A DNA stretch of 64,000 nucleotides from positions 62,001 to 126,000 of the forward strand of contig DASRFG010000006.1 of NCBI GenBank assembly GCA_035651655.1, given 5' to 3'. How positions within the stretch are numbered: the stretch's first letter is position 1; the number at the start of each line of letters is the position of its first letter. This DNA is from Terriglobales bacterium. Its GTDB lineage: Bacteria > Acidobacteriota > Terriglobia > Terriglobales > Acidobacteriaceae. Of this stretch, positions 17,492 through 26,395 are shown one piece after another. Below the pieces are notes generated by a model. It did not search any database, had not been told where the DNA came from, and saw nothing but the letters and a program-made list of their open reading frames with translations. The position numbers and the translations under genes are program-made.

Positions 17492-18148
17492 CTATTCTGT
17501 CTTCTGGTCCGGCCTGGTAACTGCAATCGTCTCGCCCGCGTCGCCAACCTTGAAACGGGCAAAGCGGCGCACGGCGATATTCTCTCCCAGTTTGCCAATT
17601 TTCGAAGCTATCAAAAGTGAGACCGTCGTCGTCTGGTCCTTGATGAAAGGCTGCTCGTACAGGCAGACCTCTTCGTAGAATTTCGCCATCTTGCCTTCCA
17701 CGATCTTCTCCACCACATTGTCGGGCTTGCCCGTGGCCTTGGCCTGCGCCCGATAAATATCCTTCTCGCGTTCGTAGGCTTCGGCAGTCACGTCTTCCTT
17801 GCGGATGAACTTGGGATCGCTGGCCGCAATGTGCATGGCAATGTCATGCACCAGTTCTTTGAAGTCTTCGGTGCGGGCCACAAAGTCGCTCTCGCAGTTC
17901 ACCTCGACCAGGACACCAATCTTGCCGCCCGCATGAATGTAGCTCGCTACTGATCCTTCGCTGGTCACACGTGTGGACTTCTTGGCGGCCACGGAAACAC
18001 CGCGCTTGCGTAGCAGGACGACGGCCTGTTCCAAGTCGCCCTTTGACTCCGTCAAGGCCTGCTTGCAATCCATCATCGGGGCCCCGGTTTTCTCCCGGAG
18101 TTCCTTCACCTGTGCAGCAGAGATATTCACTGTCGTTGTACTCATCAT
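17492..18148 (-). CDS. tsf: Elongation factor Ts
   Basis: Nucleotide exchange factor for EF-Tu. 218 residues, the short form of the family. The N-terminal UBA-like module has VKELREKTGAPMMDCKQAL. The core carries GKIGVLVEVNCESDFVAR, the TDFV-type EF-Tu contact region, then HIAASDPKFI and a compressed coiled coil. It ends in a variant of the ENI(x)VRRF segment (GENIAVRRFARFKVG). Two ATGs in a row follow an AAAGGGC site. It lies directly after rpsB. Confidence 0.96.
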   Translation of the reverse strand: MMSTTTVNISAAQVKELREKTGAPMMDCKQALTESKGDLEQAVVLLRKRGVSVAAKKSTRVTSEGSVASYIHAGGKIGVLVEVNCESDFVARTEDFKELVHDIAMHIAASDPKFIRKEDVTAEAYEREKDIYRAQAKATGKPDNVVEKIVEGKMAKFYEEVCLYEQPFIKDQTTTVSLLIASKIGKLGENIAVRRFARFKVGDAGETIAVTRPDQKTE

Positions 18149-18267
18149 TGCCCTTTTTCATTCTACAAATTTCGACCCGCGCCGCATTCACCCGCGCGCG
18201 GGTCAGATTCATCATCGTAATTCTCGGTGACGCTGACGTGCGTTCGCAGCGTCTCCCAGGAACCCAG

Positions 18268-19164
18268 CTAATAGGTCTGGCTCTCCACCTGCGGAACTTC
18301 GTCCTCTTCAGCCTGTTTGGTCGCGGCTGCGGGCTGTTTTCGGGGAGTGCCGCCGAGGACATCTTCCATGCTGATGTCTTCGCTTCCGGCGTCACTCGTC
18401 GCCACTTCTGCGCCTTCGCCGCCAACCCCTGCGCTGGCCGCGTATTGCGCGGCGCTCACTTCCGCAGCTTGCTTATCGGTCGCCACTTGCGCACCTTCCA
18501 GCACTGAATCCGCAACCTTTGAGGCGAAGAGGCGAATCGCGCGCAGTGCGTCGTCGTTACCCGGAATAACGTAATCCACTTCTGTGGGATCACAATTGGT
18601 ATCCACCACGGCAACCACGGGAATCCCCAATTTACGGGCCTCACGCACCGCGATCTGCTCTTTATTGGAATCTATGACGAAAACCGCATCCGGCAAGCGG
18701 GTCAATTCTTTAATGCCGGCAAGGTTGGCCTGGAGGTGCTTGCGCTCGCGCTCCAGCTTGATAACTTCTTTCTTCGGCAGCAGCTCGTAGCGGCCATCCG
18801 TGGCCATCTCATCGAGTTCTTTAAGTCGCTTTACAGATTTTTGCACGGTGACCCAGTTGGTAAGCAATCCGCCCAACCAGCGCTGGTTGATGTAAAACAT
18901 GCTGCAGCGTTGCGCTTCTTCGGAGATTGCGTCCTGCGCCTGGCGCTTGGTCCCGACAAATAACAGTGTCCTGCCCTGGGCGGCCAAATCGGCCACGAAT
19001 TTCGACGCTTCTTTGAACAACTTCAGCGTCTTCTGCAGGTCAATAATGTAAATTCCGTTGCGTTCCCCAAAGATGTACTCCTTCATCTTAGGATTCCAAC
19101 GCTTGGTCTGGTGCCCGAAGTGAACACCTGCTTCGAGCAACTCCTTCATGGTGATATTAGCCAA
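18268..19164 (-). CDS. rpsB: 30S ribosomal protein S2 with long acidic tail
   Basis: 298 residues; the family core runs from [20 protein letters not shown] to about residue 230 ([37 protein letters not shown]). The last 60 or so residues are an extra low-complexity tail rich in Ala, Gly, Glu and Asp ([15 protein letters not shown], then Gln/Glu-rich to the stop). E. coli S2 is about 240 residues, so the tail is an addition seen in some phyla. It lies between rpsI and tsf in the cluster; its ATG is 132 nt downstream of the rpsI stop. Confidence 0.97.
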   Translation of the reverse strand: MANITMKELLEAGVHFGHQTKRWNPKMKEYIFGERNGIYIIDLQKTLKLFKEASKFVADLAAQGRTLLFVGTKRQAQDAISEEAQRCSMFYINQRWLGGLLTNWVTVQKSVKRLKELDEMATDGRYELLPKKEVIKLERERKHLQANLAGIKELTRLPDAVFVIDSNKEQIAVREARKLGIPVVAVVDTNCDPTEVDYVIPGNDDALRAIRLFASKVADSVLEGAQVATDKQAAEVSAAQYAASAGVGGEGAEVATSDAGSEDISMEDVLGGTPRKQPAAATKQAEEDEVPQVESQTY

Positions 19165-19297
19165 TTAACCCCCTATTTAGGTTTGCATCCGGCGTCTGGC
19201 CCGAAGCCGCTCCGGATTGATTCCCGTTGCCCCGACGCCTACCAGGGCGCGGGAAAATTTGTAAATCAGTTTCAAGTCTTCAAACTAGAAGCTGCTT

Positions 19298-19693
19298 CTA
19301 TCTCTTGCTGAACTGGAAGCGTTTACGCGCACCCTTCTGCCCGTACTTCTTCCGTTCTTTCTTGCGTGAATCGCGGGAGAGAAATCCCTCCGTCTTCAAC
19401 TTCTTGCGCAATTCCGCATTGAAAACGATCAAAGCCCGCGCGATCCCGAGCTTTACCGCCCCCGCCTGACCGCTGACTCCACCCCCACGGACCGTGGCGA
19501 GAACGTTGAAGCTCGCGGCGCTCTCCGTAGTAATCAGGGGCTGGCGCGCCGTGGCACGCTGCTCCTCGGTTACAAAGTACTGCTCAAACGCCCGATTGTT
19601 GACCTTGAATTCGCCGCTGCCGGGACGTAGATAAACTCGAGCGATGCTCGACTTGCGCCGCCCCGTTCCGTAATATTGAGCTGTTTCAGCCAT
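19298..19693 (-). CDS. rpsI: 30S ribosomal protein S9
   Basis: 131 residues: [21 protein letters not shown] at the start, a middle with [21 protein letters not shown], and the basic tail ending [12 protein letters not shown] that reaches the P-site tRNA. It lies 33 nt after rplM, as in nearly all bacteria. Confidence 0.98.
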   Translation of the reverse strand: MAETAQYYGTGRRKSSIARVYLRPGSGEFKVNNRAFEQYFVTEEQRATARQPLITTESAASFNVLATVRGGGVSGQAGAVKLGIARALIVFNAELRKKLKTEGFLSRDSRKKERKKYGQKGARKRFQFSKR

Positions 19694-19726
19694 TAAAAGT
19701 CCATTCCCCGTATAGTTCTGAAATTT

Positions 19727-20158
19727 CTACGCCAAAGCCAAAGTTTCCGGCTTTTGTGCCTGATGCGGGTGCTTCTCTCCGCGGTAAACCTTAAGCTTGG
19801 AAGCCATTGCGCGGCCCATTTTCGACTTGGGCAGCATGCCTACGATCGCATCTTCCAATACTGCCTCAGGACGGCGAGCCAGGCGCTTCTCAAATTCTTC
19901 GTTGCGCATGCCGCCGGGGTAACCGGTGTACCGGTGGTAGACCTTCTTCTCCGCCTTCATTCCCGTCAGCCGGACTTTCGAGGCGTTGATTACCACCACC
20001 GCGTCTCCGGTATCAATGAATGGGGTGTAGCGCGGGTTGTTTTTACCCGCTAAAATGCTGGCGACACGCGTCGCTAGACGCCCGAGCGTCTGCCCACTGG
20101 CATCCACGACGTACCACTTGCGCACGATTTCCCCCTCTTTGGGGAAATAGGTTGACAT
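19727..20158 (-). CDS. rplM: 50S ribosomal protein L13
   Basis: 143 residues: [52 protein letters not shown] and a [18 protein letters not shown] segment, all diagnostic. It is the first gene of the leftward translation cluster, about 100 nt downstream of the promoter at 20267-20295. Confidence 0.98.
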   Translation of the reverse strand: MSTYFPKEGEIVRKWYVVDASGQTLGRLATRVASILAGKNNPRYTPFIDTGDAVVVINASKVRLTGMKAEKKVYHRYTGYPGGMRNEEFEKRLARRPEAVLEDAIVGMLPKSKMGRAMASKLKVYRGEKHPHQAQKPETLALA

Positions 20159-20266
20159 CTGAAACTCTCCCAGAATGAAAAACAGCTAAGAAGACCGCTG
20201 AATCGTTCCCACGCTCGAAAAAGCACGGGGGCTCAGGCGGGCAACCACACTAGTCCTAAAGTTTAG

Positions 20267-20295
20267 AAGATAGCTTACGAGGTGCCGGTTGTCAA
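20267..20295 (-). promoter_or_regulatory. Sigma70-type promoter for the rplM cluster
   Basis: On the minus strand, a perfect -35 TTGACA (20295-20290), a 17-bp spacer and the -10 TATCTT (20272-20267). It is about 108 nt before the rplM ATG, leaving a leader long enough for ribosomal-protein feedback control, though I see no specific fold. Confidence 0.75.
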
Positions 20296-20401
20296 CGTAA
20301 CCACCCCTGATTTTCGGCACTGTGCACGCTGTTCGGGAGCACAACAAACAGCAGTAAAAATGCACCGGCCGCGAGGCATGCTTCTCAACCCACTTTGCGC
20401 A

Positions 20402-21505
20402 TTATTCGTAAGCCAGCGCATCAATCGGGTCCTTTTGCGCGGCCTTAAATGCGGGATAAATTGCGCCGACCAGGGCGCCGATGATGGCAATAATCGTCGC
20501 GCGAATGATCCACCCTTGTGTGATCATGGGCGTCAACGTCGGAAAACGAGCTTTTACTCCTGCAGCAGCTGCAAAACTGAATGCGATCCCCACCGCGATT
20601 CCTGTCAATGAGAGCAGCGTCGTTTCCCGCAGAATGACCTCCACGATGTACCACTTGGAGGCCCCGAGCGACTTCAAGATTCCGATCTCTCGCGTGCGTT
20701 CCATCACCGCCGCGTACATCGCCTGGAAAATAACGATGAACCCGATGGTCACAGCCACGCCGATTACCACGTTGATGAACGTGGCCAAGCCAGGCAAATT
20801 TGCGGGTGTCATCATGGAGAGATAGTCGCGCATGGACCTTACCGCGTAGGTTTGCATTCCCGGCGTCATCTTCACCTGCTTCACCACCGAATCAGCGTAC
20901 GCCGGATTATCCAGCTTCACGTAAAAAGCTGAAGCCTTGCCCTGGGCGCCGTTCAACTCCTGCAGGGTGGACATTTGCATGAACTTGCGTGCGCCTTTGC
21001 CGTGCTCCACGATGCCGGCCACGCGGAATTGATGATTCAACATGGTGAGCGTGTCGCCGACTTTGGTATGGTTCGCCTGCGCGTAGTAATCATCTACCAA
21101 CACGTCGTAGGGACCACGAAACGGGCCTCCCGACAGATAGTGAAACGGCCCGGCGAGCTTTTCGAAGTTATCAAGCTGGATCCCGTACAGCACCTCCACA
21201 GCACCCGAAGTGCTGAGCTGCATGATGATGGGAGCCACCGTCACCACATGCGGCATTTTGCGCAATACGTCAGCCACTTTCACAGATACGGGCGCGCCGG
21301 TGATGCCGCTAAGGAATGACGAGCCAGGTGGTTGGACGATGACATCGGCCCCTATCCCGGCCTGCCGTTGTTGAGCATCGGTCAGCATTCCTACCGACAG
21401 ACCTACGATCAGCAGGATGAGCGTCACCTCGAGCGCCACCGCGACGATGCTGATCAGCGACCGTATCGGCCGGTGCAGCAGATTGGAAACGATTAGCTTG
21501 TTCAT
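20402..21505 (-). CDS. MacB/FtsX-type ABC transporter permease
   Basis: 367 residues with the typical four-helix layout: one helix at 13-38 (LISIVAVALEVTLILLIVGLSVG), a periplasmic domain of about 200 residues, then three helices (FINVVIGVAVTIGFIVIFQAMYA; LLSLTGIAVGIAFSFAAAA; IIRATIIAIIGALVGAIYPA). The cytoplasmic loop RTREIGILKSLGAS is the classic ATPase-coupling motif of this family. No ATP-binding partner gene is beside it; the next genes are a lipoprotein (upstream) and rplM (downstream). A role in lipoprotein release or envelope export is inferred from family and neighbours (LolA-like lipoprotein, mltG). Confidence 0.88.
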   Translation of the reverse strand: MNKLIVSNLLHRPIRSLISIVAVALEVTLILLIVGLSVGMLTDAQQRQAGIGADVIVQPPGSSFLSGITGAPVSVKVADVLRKMPHVVTVAPIIMQLSTSGAVEVLYGIQLDNFEKLAGPFHYLSGGPFRGPYDVLVDDYYAQANHTKVGDTLTMLNHQFRVAGIVEHGKGARKFMQMSTLQELNGAQGKASAFYVKLDNPAYADSVVKQVKMTPGMQTYAVRSMRDYLSMMTPANLPGLATFINVVIGVAVTIGFIVIFQAMYAAVMERTREIGILKSLGASKWYIVEVILRETTLLSLTGIAVGIAFSFAAAAGVKARFPTLTPMITQGWIIRATIIAIIGALVGAIYPAFKAAQKDPIDALAYE

Positions 21506-21529
21506 GGTCGGTTGGTTCTAAACCCTCTT

Positions 21530-22435
21530 CTAGCTTGCCGGACTGCCAGGCTTATCGAGGTACACCACTTGCGAGCCTGGGGGCTGAGCCAATTCAAACT
21601 GATCGTCACGAAGAGGTTCATTGACCTGCATCTTCAGGATCGTCAGCACGATGGAATATTCTTCCTGGGGCCGCCAGATCTGAATCACAGACGGAAACTT
21701 TACCCCGCCATACTCCTTGAACTCGCTATAGCGAGTGTCCGTGGCAACATAGCCATTCTGGTCGTAAATGAGTTGGCGATTGGGCTGAAGATTGGTCCGA
21801 TTAAAGATGATCTTGCGCTCCAGGTACCAGCCATGCTCCCCGTTGCGAATAACATCCAATTCATAATCGTTCTGGTCCAGCAATTTGTGCGTCTGAGGGT
21901 CTTCCACGAGTTCGTGGCCGTTCTCCAGCACGGCGATTTCATTCTGCGGATCAATCGAGCGTAGCAGGAGTGAGTCATAAATCTGCTGCGGCCTCACGTT
22001 TTCCAGCGCCTGCTTCGAAGGATGAACCACGTCGCTCCGCCCCACAATGAACTTGTTCTTCGGCGGAATCCAAAGTTTGAAGATTTCGCCGTTGCTCACC
22101 ATATCGAAGGCACGATTTCGCACGATGGGCATTAATCCGATCATGCGCAGCATCGCCGGCTTTCGGACCAGCACGTAGCCCCGGATCTGCTTGTATTCCG
22201 TGATCTTCCCCTTTACCGAGCCGCCAACTGCCGTATCAATGTCTACCGTCGCGTTGAGGGTCTGCACTTTGGAGGCTTCACTATTGATGCGCTGGATCAA
22301 TTCATCCTTGGTAGCGCTTTGCAGCTTGGCCATACTCACGTTGGAGGTGACCTTGCGCGAGCGGAAAAGGCAGCCACTCAATGGCAAAACAACAAAAAGG
22401 AGCAATAGGATTCGAAAACGAATCAGCAGAGTCAT
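21530..22435 (-). CDS. Lipoprotein with LolA/LppX-like fold (tentative)
   Basis: 301 residues from the ATG at 22435; an upstream in-frame start is possible. The signal sequence (FRILLLLFVVLPLSGC) ends in a lipobox with Cys22, so the protein is lipid-anchored. The body (TVDIDTAVGGSVKGKITEYKQIRG, AFDMVSNGEIFKLWIPPKNKF, GYVATDTRYSEFKEYGGVKFPS) has the alternating strand pattern and outer-membrane-lipoprotein-sorting flavour of LolA/DUF4292-type proteins. It sits 24 nt before the ABC permease and may present substrate to it. Confidence 0.7.
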   Translation of the reverse strand: MTLLIRFRILLLLFVVLPLSGCLFRSRKVTSNVSMAKLQSATKDELIQRINSEASKVQTLNATVDIDTAVGGSVKGKITEYKQIRGYVLVRKPAMLRMIGLMPIVRNRAFDMVSNGEIFKLWIPPKNKFIVGRSDVVHPSKQALENVRPQQIYDSLLLRSIDPQNEIAVLENGHELVEDPQTHKLLDQNDYELDVIRNGEHGWYLERKIIFNRTNLQPNRQLIYDQNGYVATDTRYSEFKEYGGVKFPSVIQIWRPQEEYSIVLTILKMQVNEPLRDDQFELAQPPGSQVVYLDKPGSPAS

Positions 22436-22486
22436 TCTCTGGAAGTCACAACAACTTAGATTCAATCTATCGAGTATACAGTGCGG

Positions 22487-23509
22487 CTAAGGTCGGGAAA
22501 CAGGCGCTGCGGCCGTGGCTGGAGTTTGCGGGCGCAAGGCTGAAATGGCGCGCCGGTACATGGATACATTGTGATTATGCTCTTCTAGAGTTGCGGCAAA
22601 ACGGTGCTGCCCATTGCCGTTACTCACGAAATAAAAGTATTCCGTGTCTGCGGGGTGCAGAGCTGCTTTCAATGACGCAAGTCCCGGATTTGCTATTGGA
22701 CCGGGTGGCAGTCCGGGGTACCTGTAGGTGTTATACGGCGAGTTGATCTGCAGGTCTGCGTGATGCAGTACGCCATCGTAGCTGCCTGCCAGCAGTGCCG
22801 CATAGATCACGCTGGGATCTGCGTCCAGAGCGATACCCCGGTGTAAGCGATTGTAGTAGACGCTGGCGACCACCGGCCGTTCCTGCGGCGCGGAGGTTTC
22901 TTTTTCGACGATCGACGCCATGGTAACCACTTGGTGGAGATTGCCTGTTAATCCTATGGCAGCGGCTTCGCGACGAAACCGGCGTACCATGGTTGCGACC
23001 ATGTCCTGCATGGTTTGCGTGCGCGTGAACTGGTAGGTCGCGGGAAAGAGATAGCCTTCGAGCGAGTGTGCTGCCGGATCAAGATCGTTGATCAGCGCCG
23101 TATTTTGCGCGGCAGTTAAAAAGTCCGCGCGTGTCCCCAGACCAGCGCCTTCTATTGCCTGCGAGATCTCAAATACGTTGAACCCCTCGGGGATGACGAC
23201 GGTGTGAACGTAGATGTCGCCACGAGCCAATCGCCTATGAATTCGCAACGCATTCGCCGATTGGTCAAAAAGATACTCTCCGGCTTTAAGACTCCGAGGG
23301 CGCGCGACGTAATGCCATAGCAGAAATGCGGGGGTGTTTCGAATCACTCCCGCAGAGCGCAACTCATTGGCGATGCGGTGGGTCGAGTACCCTGGCCTGA
23401 GAAGGACGAACTTCTCGCCGTTGGGACGAACCGGCAACAGCAAACCCCAGGCCAGCCACCCCGCGGTTGCCAGGATTGCCAACCCCAGTAATTTTAGGAA
23501 TACCCGCAC
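22487..23509 (-). CDS. mltG: Endolytic murein transglycosylase
   Basis: Cuts nascent glycan strands and so sets their length. 340 residues: one N-terminal membrane segment (LGLAILATAGWLAWGLLLPV), a LysM-like region and then the YceG domain. The catalytic motif is ASIVEKET at about 199-206, followed by VASVYYNRL, LDADPSVIY, SPYNTYRYPGLPPGPIANPG and the terminal YFYFVSNGNGQHRF. It is downstream of ruvX; the mltG-ruvX pairing is seen in many bacteria. Confidence 0.95.
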   Translation of the reverse strand: MRVFLKLLGLAILATAGWLAWGLLLPVRPNGEKFVLLRPGYSTHRIANELRSAGVIRNTPAFLLWHYVARPRSLKAGEYLFDQSANALRIHRRLARGDIYVHTVVIPEGFNVFEISQAIEGAGLGTRADFLTAAQNTALINDLDPAAHSLEGYLFPATYQFTRTQTMQDMVATMVRRFRREAAAIGLTGNLHQVVTMASIVEKETSAPQERPVVASVYYNRLHRGIALDADPSVIYAALLAGSYDGVLHHADLQINSPYNTYRYPGLPPGPIANPGLASLKAALHPADTEYFYFVSNGNGQHRFAATLEEHNHNVSMYRRAISALRPQTPATAAAPVSRP

Positions 23510-23585
23510 GACAGCAGTTTAGATGAATTCCTACCCGCAAGGGTCAGCCGAAGGTGTTGAGCCATTTGGCCGCTTTTTATCGCGG

Positions 23586-24095
23586 TTACTGTTCGTTGGT
23601 TGTTGAACCGTTGCTGCCCTCAGTCCGGCGACTCCTGGCGATTGCACTAGCGTCCAAAAAGGATTGCAAAATCAGCACAGCAGCCATACGGTCAACCACC
23701 TCGCCCCGCCGTTGAATACTGAGCTCGGCATCCCGCAACAGGCGGTTTGCTTGGGCTGAGGAGAGTCGCTCGTCCCAAAGGTGTACCGGGAGTCCGAAAC
23801 GAGTGCGCAATTCCTGAGCGAACACTGCCATCTTTTCTGCTTGAACGCCGCTGGCGCCGCTCATGTGTAGGGGATTGCCTACTACTATTTCAACCACCCC
23901 GTAATGGCGGATTACACCCTCGAGCTGCTGGAAGTCCAACCGCTTGTTCTTTCGTCGGATGGTGTCGAGTCCTTGGGCGGTGATTCCCAATGGATCGGAA
24001 ACTGCCAAACCGATGGTTCTGGAGCCCACATCGAGTCCTAAGAGCCGTGCCGGAGGGACTGTTTTGGGATCAGAGTCTTTCTGACTGAAATTCAC
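23586..24095 (-). CDS. ruvX: YqgF/RuvX-type Holliday junction resolvase-like nuclease
   Basis: 169 residues, RNase-H fold. LGLDVGSRTIGLAVSDPLG carries the first catalytic Asp, IVVGNPLHMSG the second-strand motif, LWDERLSS the Glu and VVDRMAAVLILQSFL the final Asp. The family takes part in 16S rRNA 5'-end maturation and antitermination. The initiator MNFSQKD lies 28 nt before the next gene upstream. Confidence 0.93.
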   Translation of the reverse strand: MNFSQKDSDPKTVPPARLLGLDVGSRTIGLAVSDPLGITAQGLDTIRRKNKRLDFQQLEGVIRHYGVVEIVVGNPLHMSGASGVQAEKMAVFAQELRTRFGLPVHLWDERLSSAQANRLLRDAELSIQRRGEVVDRMAAVLILQSFLDASAIARSRRTEGSNGSTTNEQ

Positions 24096-24123
24096 TGCGG
24101 GAATTATACGGTGGGTGCCGACC

Positions 24124-24417
24124 TCAGGTTTCGGTCGGTGCCTGGATCATCCCCGATGCCACAGCTTGCTCGGTGGGGATTTCCACCTCGGCGACAGTCG
24201 CGTGGCGGTTTTGCTTCAACTCGGAAATAGCCTGGCGTATGGCGTCCGAGGCCAACCCCACATGCCCGCTCAGAAACTCTTCAAGTTTGTCATCGCCTGA
24301 GATCGTCCGTGAGAATGAATCTCCCTCAAGCGCGTAGGTGACCTGGTACTCCCGGATAGGATTGTCGTACTGGTCCCGGCGCTGGCCTAATTCGAGGATG
24401 TGGAGCGATCCCGGCAT
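24124..24417 (-). CDS. Small conserved-looking hypothetical protein
   Basis: 97 residues with no signal peptide. It has an N-terminal strand region (LHILELGQRRDQYDNPIREYQVTYAL) and a helical end (LASDAIRQAISELKQNR). No family is recognised. It lies between ruvX and carD in the same direction, 28 nt before ruvX, so it probably belongs to the same transcript. Confidence 0.65.
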   Translation of the reverse strand: MPGSLHILELGQRRDQYDNPIREYQVTYALEGDSFSRTISGDDKLEEFLSGHVGLASDAIRQAISELKQNRHATVAEVEIPTEQAVASGMIQAPTET

Positions 24418-24509
24418 TCAGTGGTATGGATGTGTGGAAGGACCGGCAGGTTTCCGGGCAAAGGTAAGGTGTGGTCTGCTGAACTGCGTGCTAATACACC
24501 CAGGAGCCG

Positions 24510-25046
24510 TTAGGCTTCGGCGGGCGAGGCCTCAGGGAAGCGGAGCTTAGACTTGGAGAGGGCCTTGGTGAGCATGTCCTCAACTTCAACTTCTTCAAGG
24601 TTCTTAGCCATGGCCAGTTCGCTGACCAGCAGGTAGCGAGCGCGCTCCAGCATCTTCTTTTCCCTGAATGACAAAGGCTTGGTCTGGCCCAATACCAGCA
24701 AGCTTTTCAAGACCGCCGCTACTTCAAGAAGAGACCCGGTGCGCATCTTCTCCGAATTTTCCTTGAAACGGTATTTCCAGTCGGTGTTGTTATTGCATTC
24801 TCCGTCGGTCAGGTACTCGAGGATCCGTTGTACCTCCCCGTTCCTCACCACCCGTCGCAGGCCCACAGTTGTAACATTGTGGAATGGCACCATCACCTTG
24901 AGACTGCTGGACTTAATCTTGAGGAGGTAGAATTTCTCTACCGTGGCCCCCGTGGTCCGGCTGCTAATTTGCTCAATGATTCCTACGCCGTGGTTGGGGT
25001 AAACGACCTTGTCACCGATGTGGAAATTCAATTCGCTGATCATCAT
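24510..25046 (-). CDS. carD: CarD-family transcription regulator
   Basis: 178 residues from the ATG at 25046; a TTG 39 nt upstream would add a non-homologous leader. FHIGDKVVYPNHGVGIIEQI is the N-terminal RNA-polymerase-interacting (Tudor-like) domain, continuing with FYLLKIKSSSLKVMVPFHN. A helical C-terminal DNA-binding part contains YRFKENSEKMRTGSLLEVAAVLKSL and KMLERARYLLVSELA. CarD stabilises the RNA polymerase open complex and affects rRNA promoters in mycobacteria and others. A strong promoter lies 40 nt ahead, and greA diverges from it. Confidence 0.92.
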   Translation of the reverse strand: MMISELNFHIGDKVVYPNHGVGIIEQISSRTTGATVEKFYLLKIKSSSLKVMVPFHNVTTVGLRRVVRNGEVQRILEYLTDGECNNNTDWKYRFKENSEKMRTGSLLEVAAVLKSLLVLGQTKPLSFREKKMLERARYLLVSELAMAKNLEEVEVEDMLTKALSKSKLRFPEASPAEA

Positions 25047-25093
25047 GAGAGGCACACCAAAAAGCAGGCTACATCTGGGGAACAACGCAAATT

Positions 25094-25122
25094 AGTATAA
25101 CCCCAAAACGGGAAAACGTCAA
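25094..25122 (-). promoter_or_regulatory. Promoter of carD
   Basis: On the minus strand, -35 TTGACG (25122-25117), a 17-bp spacer and -10 TATACT (25099-25094). Both hexamers are 5 of 6 consensus. The expected start point is about 40 nt before the carD ATG. Confidence 0.78.
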
Positions 25123-25181
25123 TTTTAGCTATGTGTTAGCCCCCTTGGAGTGCTCCATAGCTTCAAACTCCCGGTGCACCG

Positions 25182-25215
25182 CAAAGCAGCTGCTTTGGAT
25201 GGCCATGCAATGGCC
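25182..25215. repeat. Two palindromes in the carD-greA gap
   Basis: CAAAGCAGCTGCTTTG (25182-25197) is a perfect 16-bp palindrome; GGCCATGCAATGGCC (25201-25215) is a 6-bp inverted repeat around GCA. They lie 60-90 bp upstream of the carD -35 and 35-70 bp upstream of the greA -10. Their position suits a regulator binding site shared by the two genes; no regulator is identified. Confidence 0.5.
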
Positions 25216-25249
25216 TCAACCTTCCAAACTATGCCACTAACAAACGGTT

Positions 25250-25255
25250 TATAAT
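25250..25255 (+). promoter_or_regulatory. -10 box ahead of greA
   Basis: Perfect TATAAT ending 14 nt before the greA ATG; no clear -35 hexamer. The leader would be about 7 nt. Confidence 0.4.
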
Positions 25256-25269
25256 CCTGGCGTTAGCAT

Positions 25270-25743
25270 ATGACGGAACAGATCAAGAAGAAGCTCCAGG
25301 AAGAAATTGAAAGCTTCGAGCACGAGCTTACCCATGAACTCCCTAAGGAGCTGAAAAAAGCGGCCGCTCTAGGTGATCTCAGTGAAAATGCCGAGTACCA
25401 CATGGCTAAGCAGCGCCAGGAATTCGTTCGCGCGCGCCTGGGGCAGCTTAAGAAGCGGATGGCCGACCTTTCCTTAATCAACATGAGCAACATTCCCAGG
25501 GACAAGGCTGGCCTGGGATCCACGGTTAAAGTCTTCGACTCCACCAAAAACGAGGAGATCGAGTACAAGCTGGTTACAAGCGAAGAATCGGATGTCGAGA
25601 AGGGGCAGATTTCGACTACTTCGCCCATAGGCCGCGCGCTCATCAACAAGAAGGTGGGCGATACAGCCATCGTTGTGACCCCCAACGGCAAGCGGGAGCT
25701 TGAAATTCTCCGCTTGAGTACCATCCACGACGTGGCCCAGTGA
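25270..25743 (+). CDS. greA: Transcription elongation factor GreA
   Basis: 157 residues. Rescues backtracked RNA polymerase by stimulating transcript cleavage. The N-terminal coiled coil (about 1-75) holds the acidic tip ALGDLSENAEYH with the DxxENxEY signature. The C-terminal globular part has GSTVKVFD, EYKLVTSEESDVEKGQISTTSPIGRALI and a KKVGDTAIV segment. It faces carD across the palindromic spacer, so two RNA-polymerase-binding factors may be co-regulated. Confidence 0.96.
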   Translation: MTEQIKKKLQEEIESFEHELTHELPKELKKAAALGDLSENAEYHMAKQRQEFVRARLGQLKKRMADLSLINMSNIPRDKAGLGSTVKVFDSTKNEEIEYKLVTSEESDVEKGQISTTSPIGRALINKKVGDTAIVVTPNGKRELEILRLSTIHDVAQ

Positions 25744-25753
25744 GGATGCCGCA

Positions 25754-26395
25754 GTGAGCTGGACAGGAGCTTTCGGACGCGGGTGCCGCGTATTGTTGAC
25801 CGCCATCGTAGATCGCATGGCATTGACCCGCATTTCGCCTAACGCACTCACTTTTCTGGGCCTGGTGATCAATTCCTTTGCAGCTTTCTTCTTCGGGTAC
25901 GCCACTGCCGAGAACCAACAACGCATGTTTTTCTACGCCGGAATGGTCATCATCCTCGCCGGTTTTATGGACATGGTAGACGGCCGGGTGGCTCGCGCCA
26001 CTAACCAGGTCACCCGCTTCGGCGCCTTTTTCGACTCCGTGGTGGACCGCTACAGCGACGTCGCTCTTTTTTTTGGATTGCTGGTTTACTACGCGCGCGT
26101 AAACCGGTTCTTCTATGTGGTGCTGGTGGCCGTTGTTATGACCGGATCAGTTATGGTCAGCTACACCCGCGCGCGGGCGGAGTCTCTGATTGGAACTTGC
26201 AAAGTGGGATTCATGGAGCGGCCTGAGAGACTCGTCCTGGTCATCATAGGAGCGGTTTTTAACCGCATGGCTCCGGTTCTGTGGGTGATTGCCGTACTCT
26301 CAAACATTACCGTCGCACACCGTATCTACTACACCTGGCAGCGGACACGCTCAGAAGAATTGCAAAAACCGCAAACAACAATTTCAGTCGCGTAG
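25754..26395 (+). CDS. CDP-alcohol phosphatidyltransferase
   Basis: 213 residues and several membrane helices. The complete catalytic signature is seen: D73-x2-D76-G-x2-A-R-x8-G-x3-D94-x3-D98 (VDGRVARATNQVTRFGAFFD). It transfers a phosphatidyl group from CDP-diacylglycerol to an alcohol; the length and the FMERPERLV segment suggest the phosphatidylinositol(-phosphate) synthase-like or PgsA branch, which cannot be separated by eye. GTG start at 25754, 10 nt after greA. The stop is inside the first copy of a 16-bp tandem repeat. Confidence 0.88.
   Translation: MSWTGAFGRGCRVLLTAIVDRMALTRISPNALTFLGLVINSFAAFFFGYATAENQQRMFFYAGMVIILAGFMDMVDGRVARATNQVTRFGAFFDSVVDRYSDVALFFGLLVYYARVNRFFYVVLVAVVMTGSVMVSYTRARAESLIGTCKVGFMERPERLVLVIIGAVFNRMAPVLWVIAVLSNITVAHRIYYTWQRTRSEELQKPQTTISVA

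Noticed and set aside
17456-17492. GTTTCA-rich stretch between pyrH and tsf, possible repeat array
   Set aside because: Only a few imperfect copies with no regular spacing; not a CRISPR or a clear repeat.
22466-22486. Possible longer N-terminus for the lipoprotein gene after mltG
   Set aside because: The in-frame start at 22465 adds residues before a normal lipoprotein signal; ATG 22435 fits the signal peptide better.
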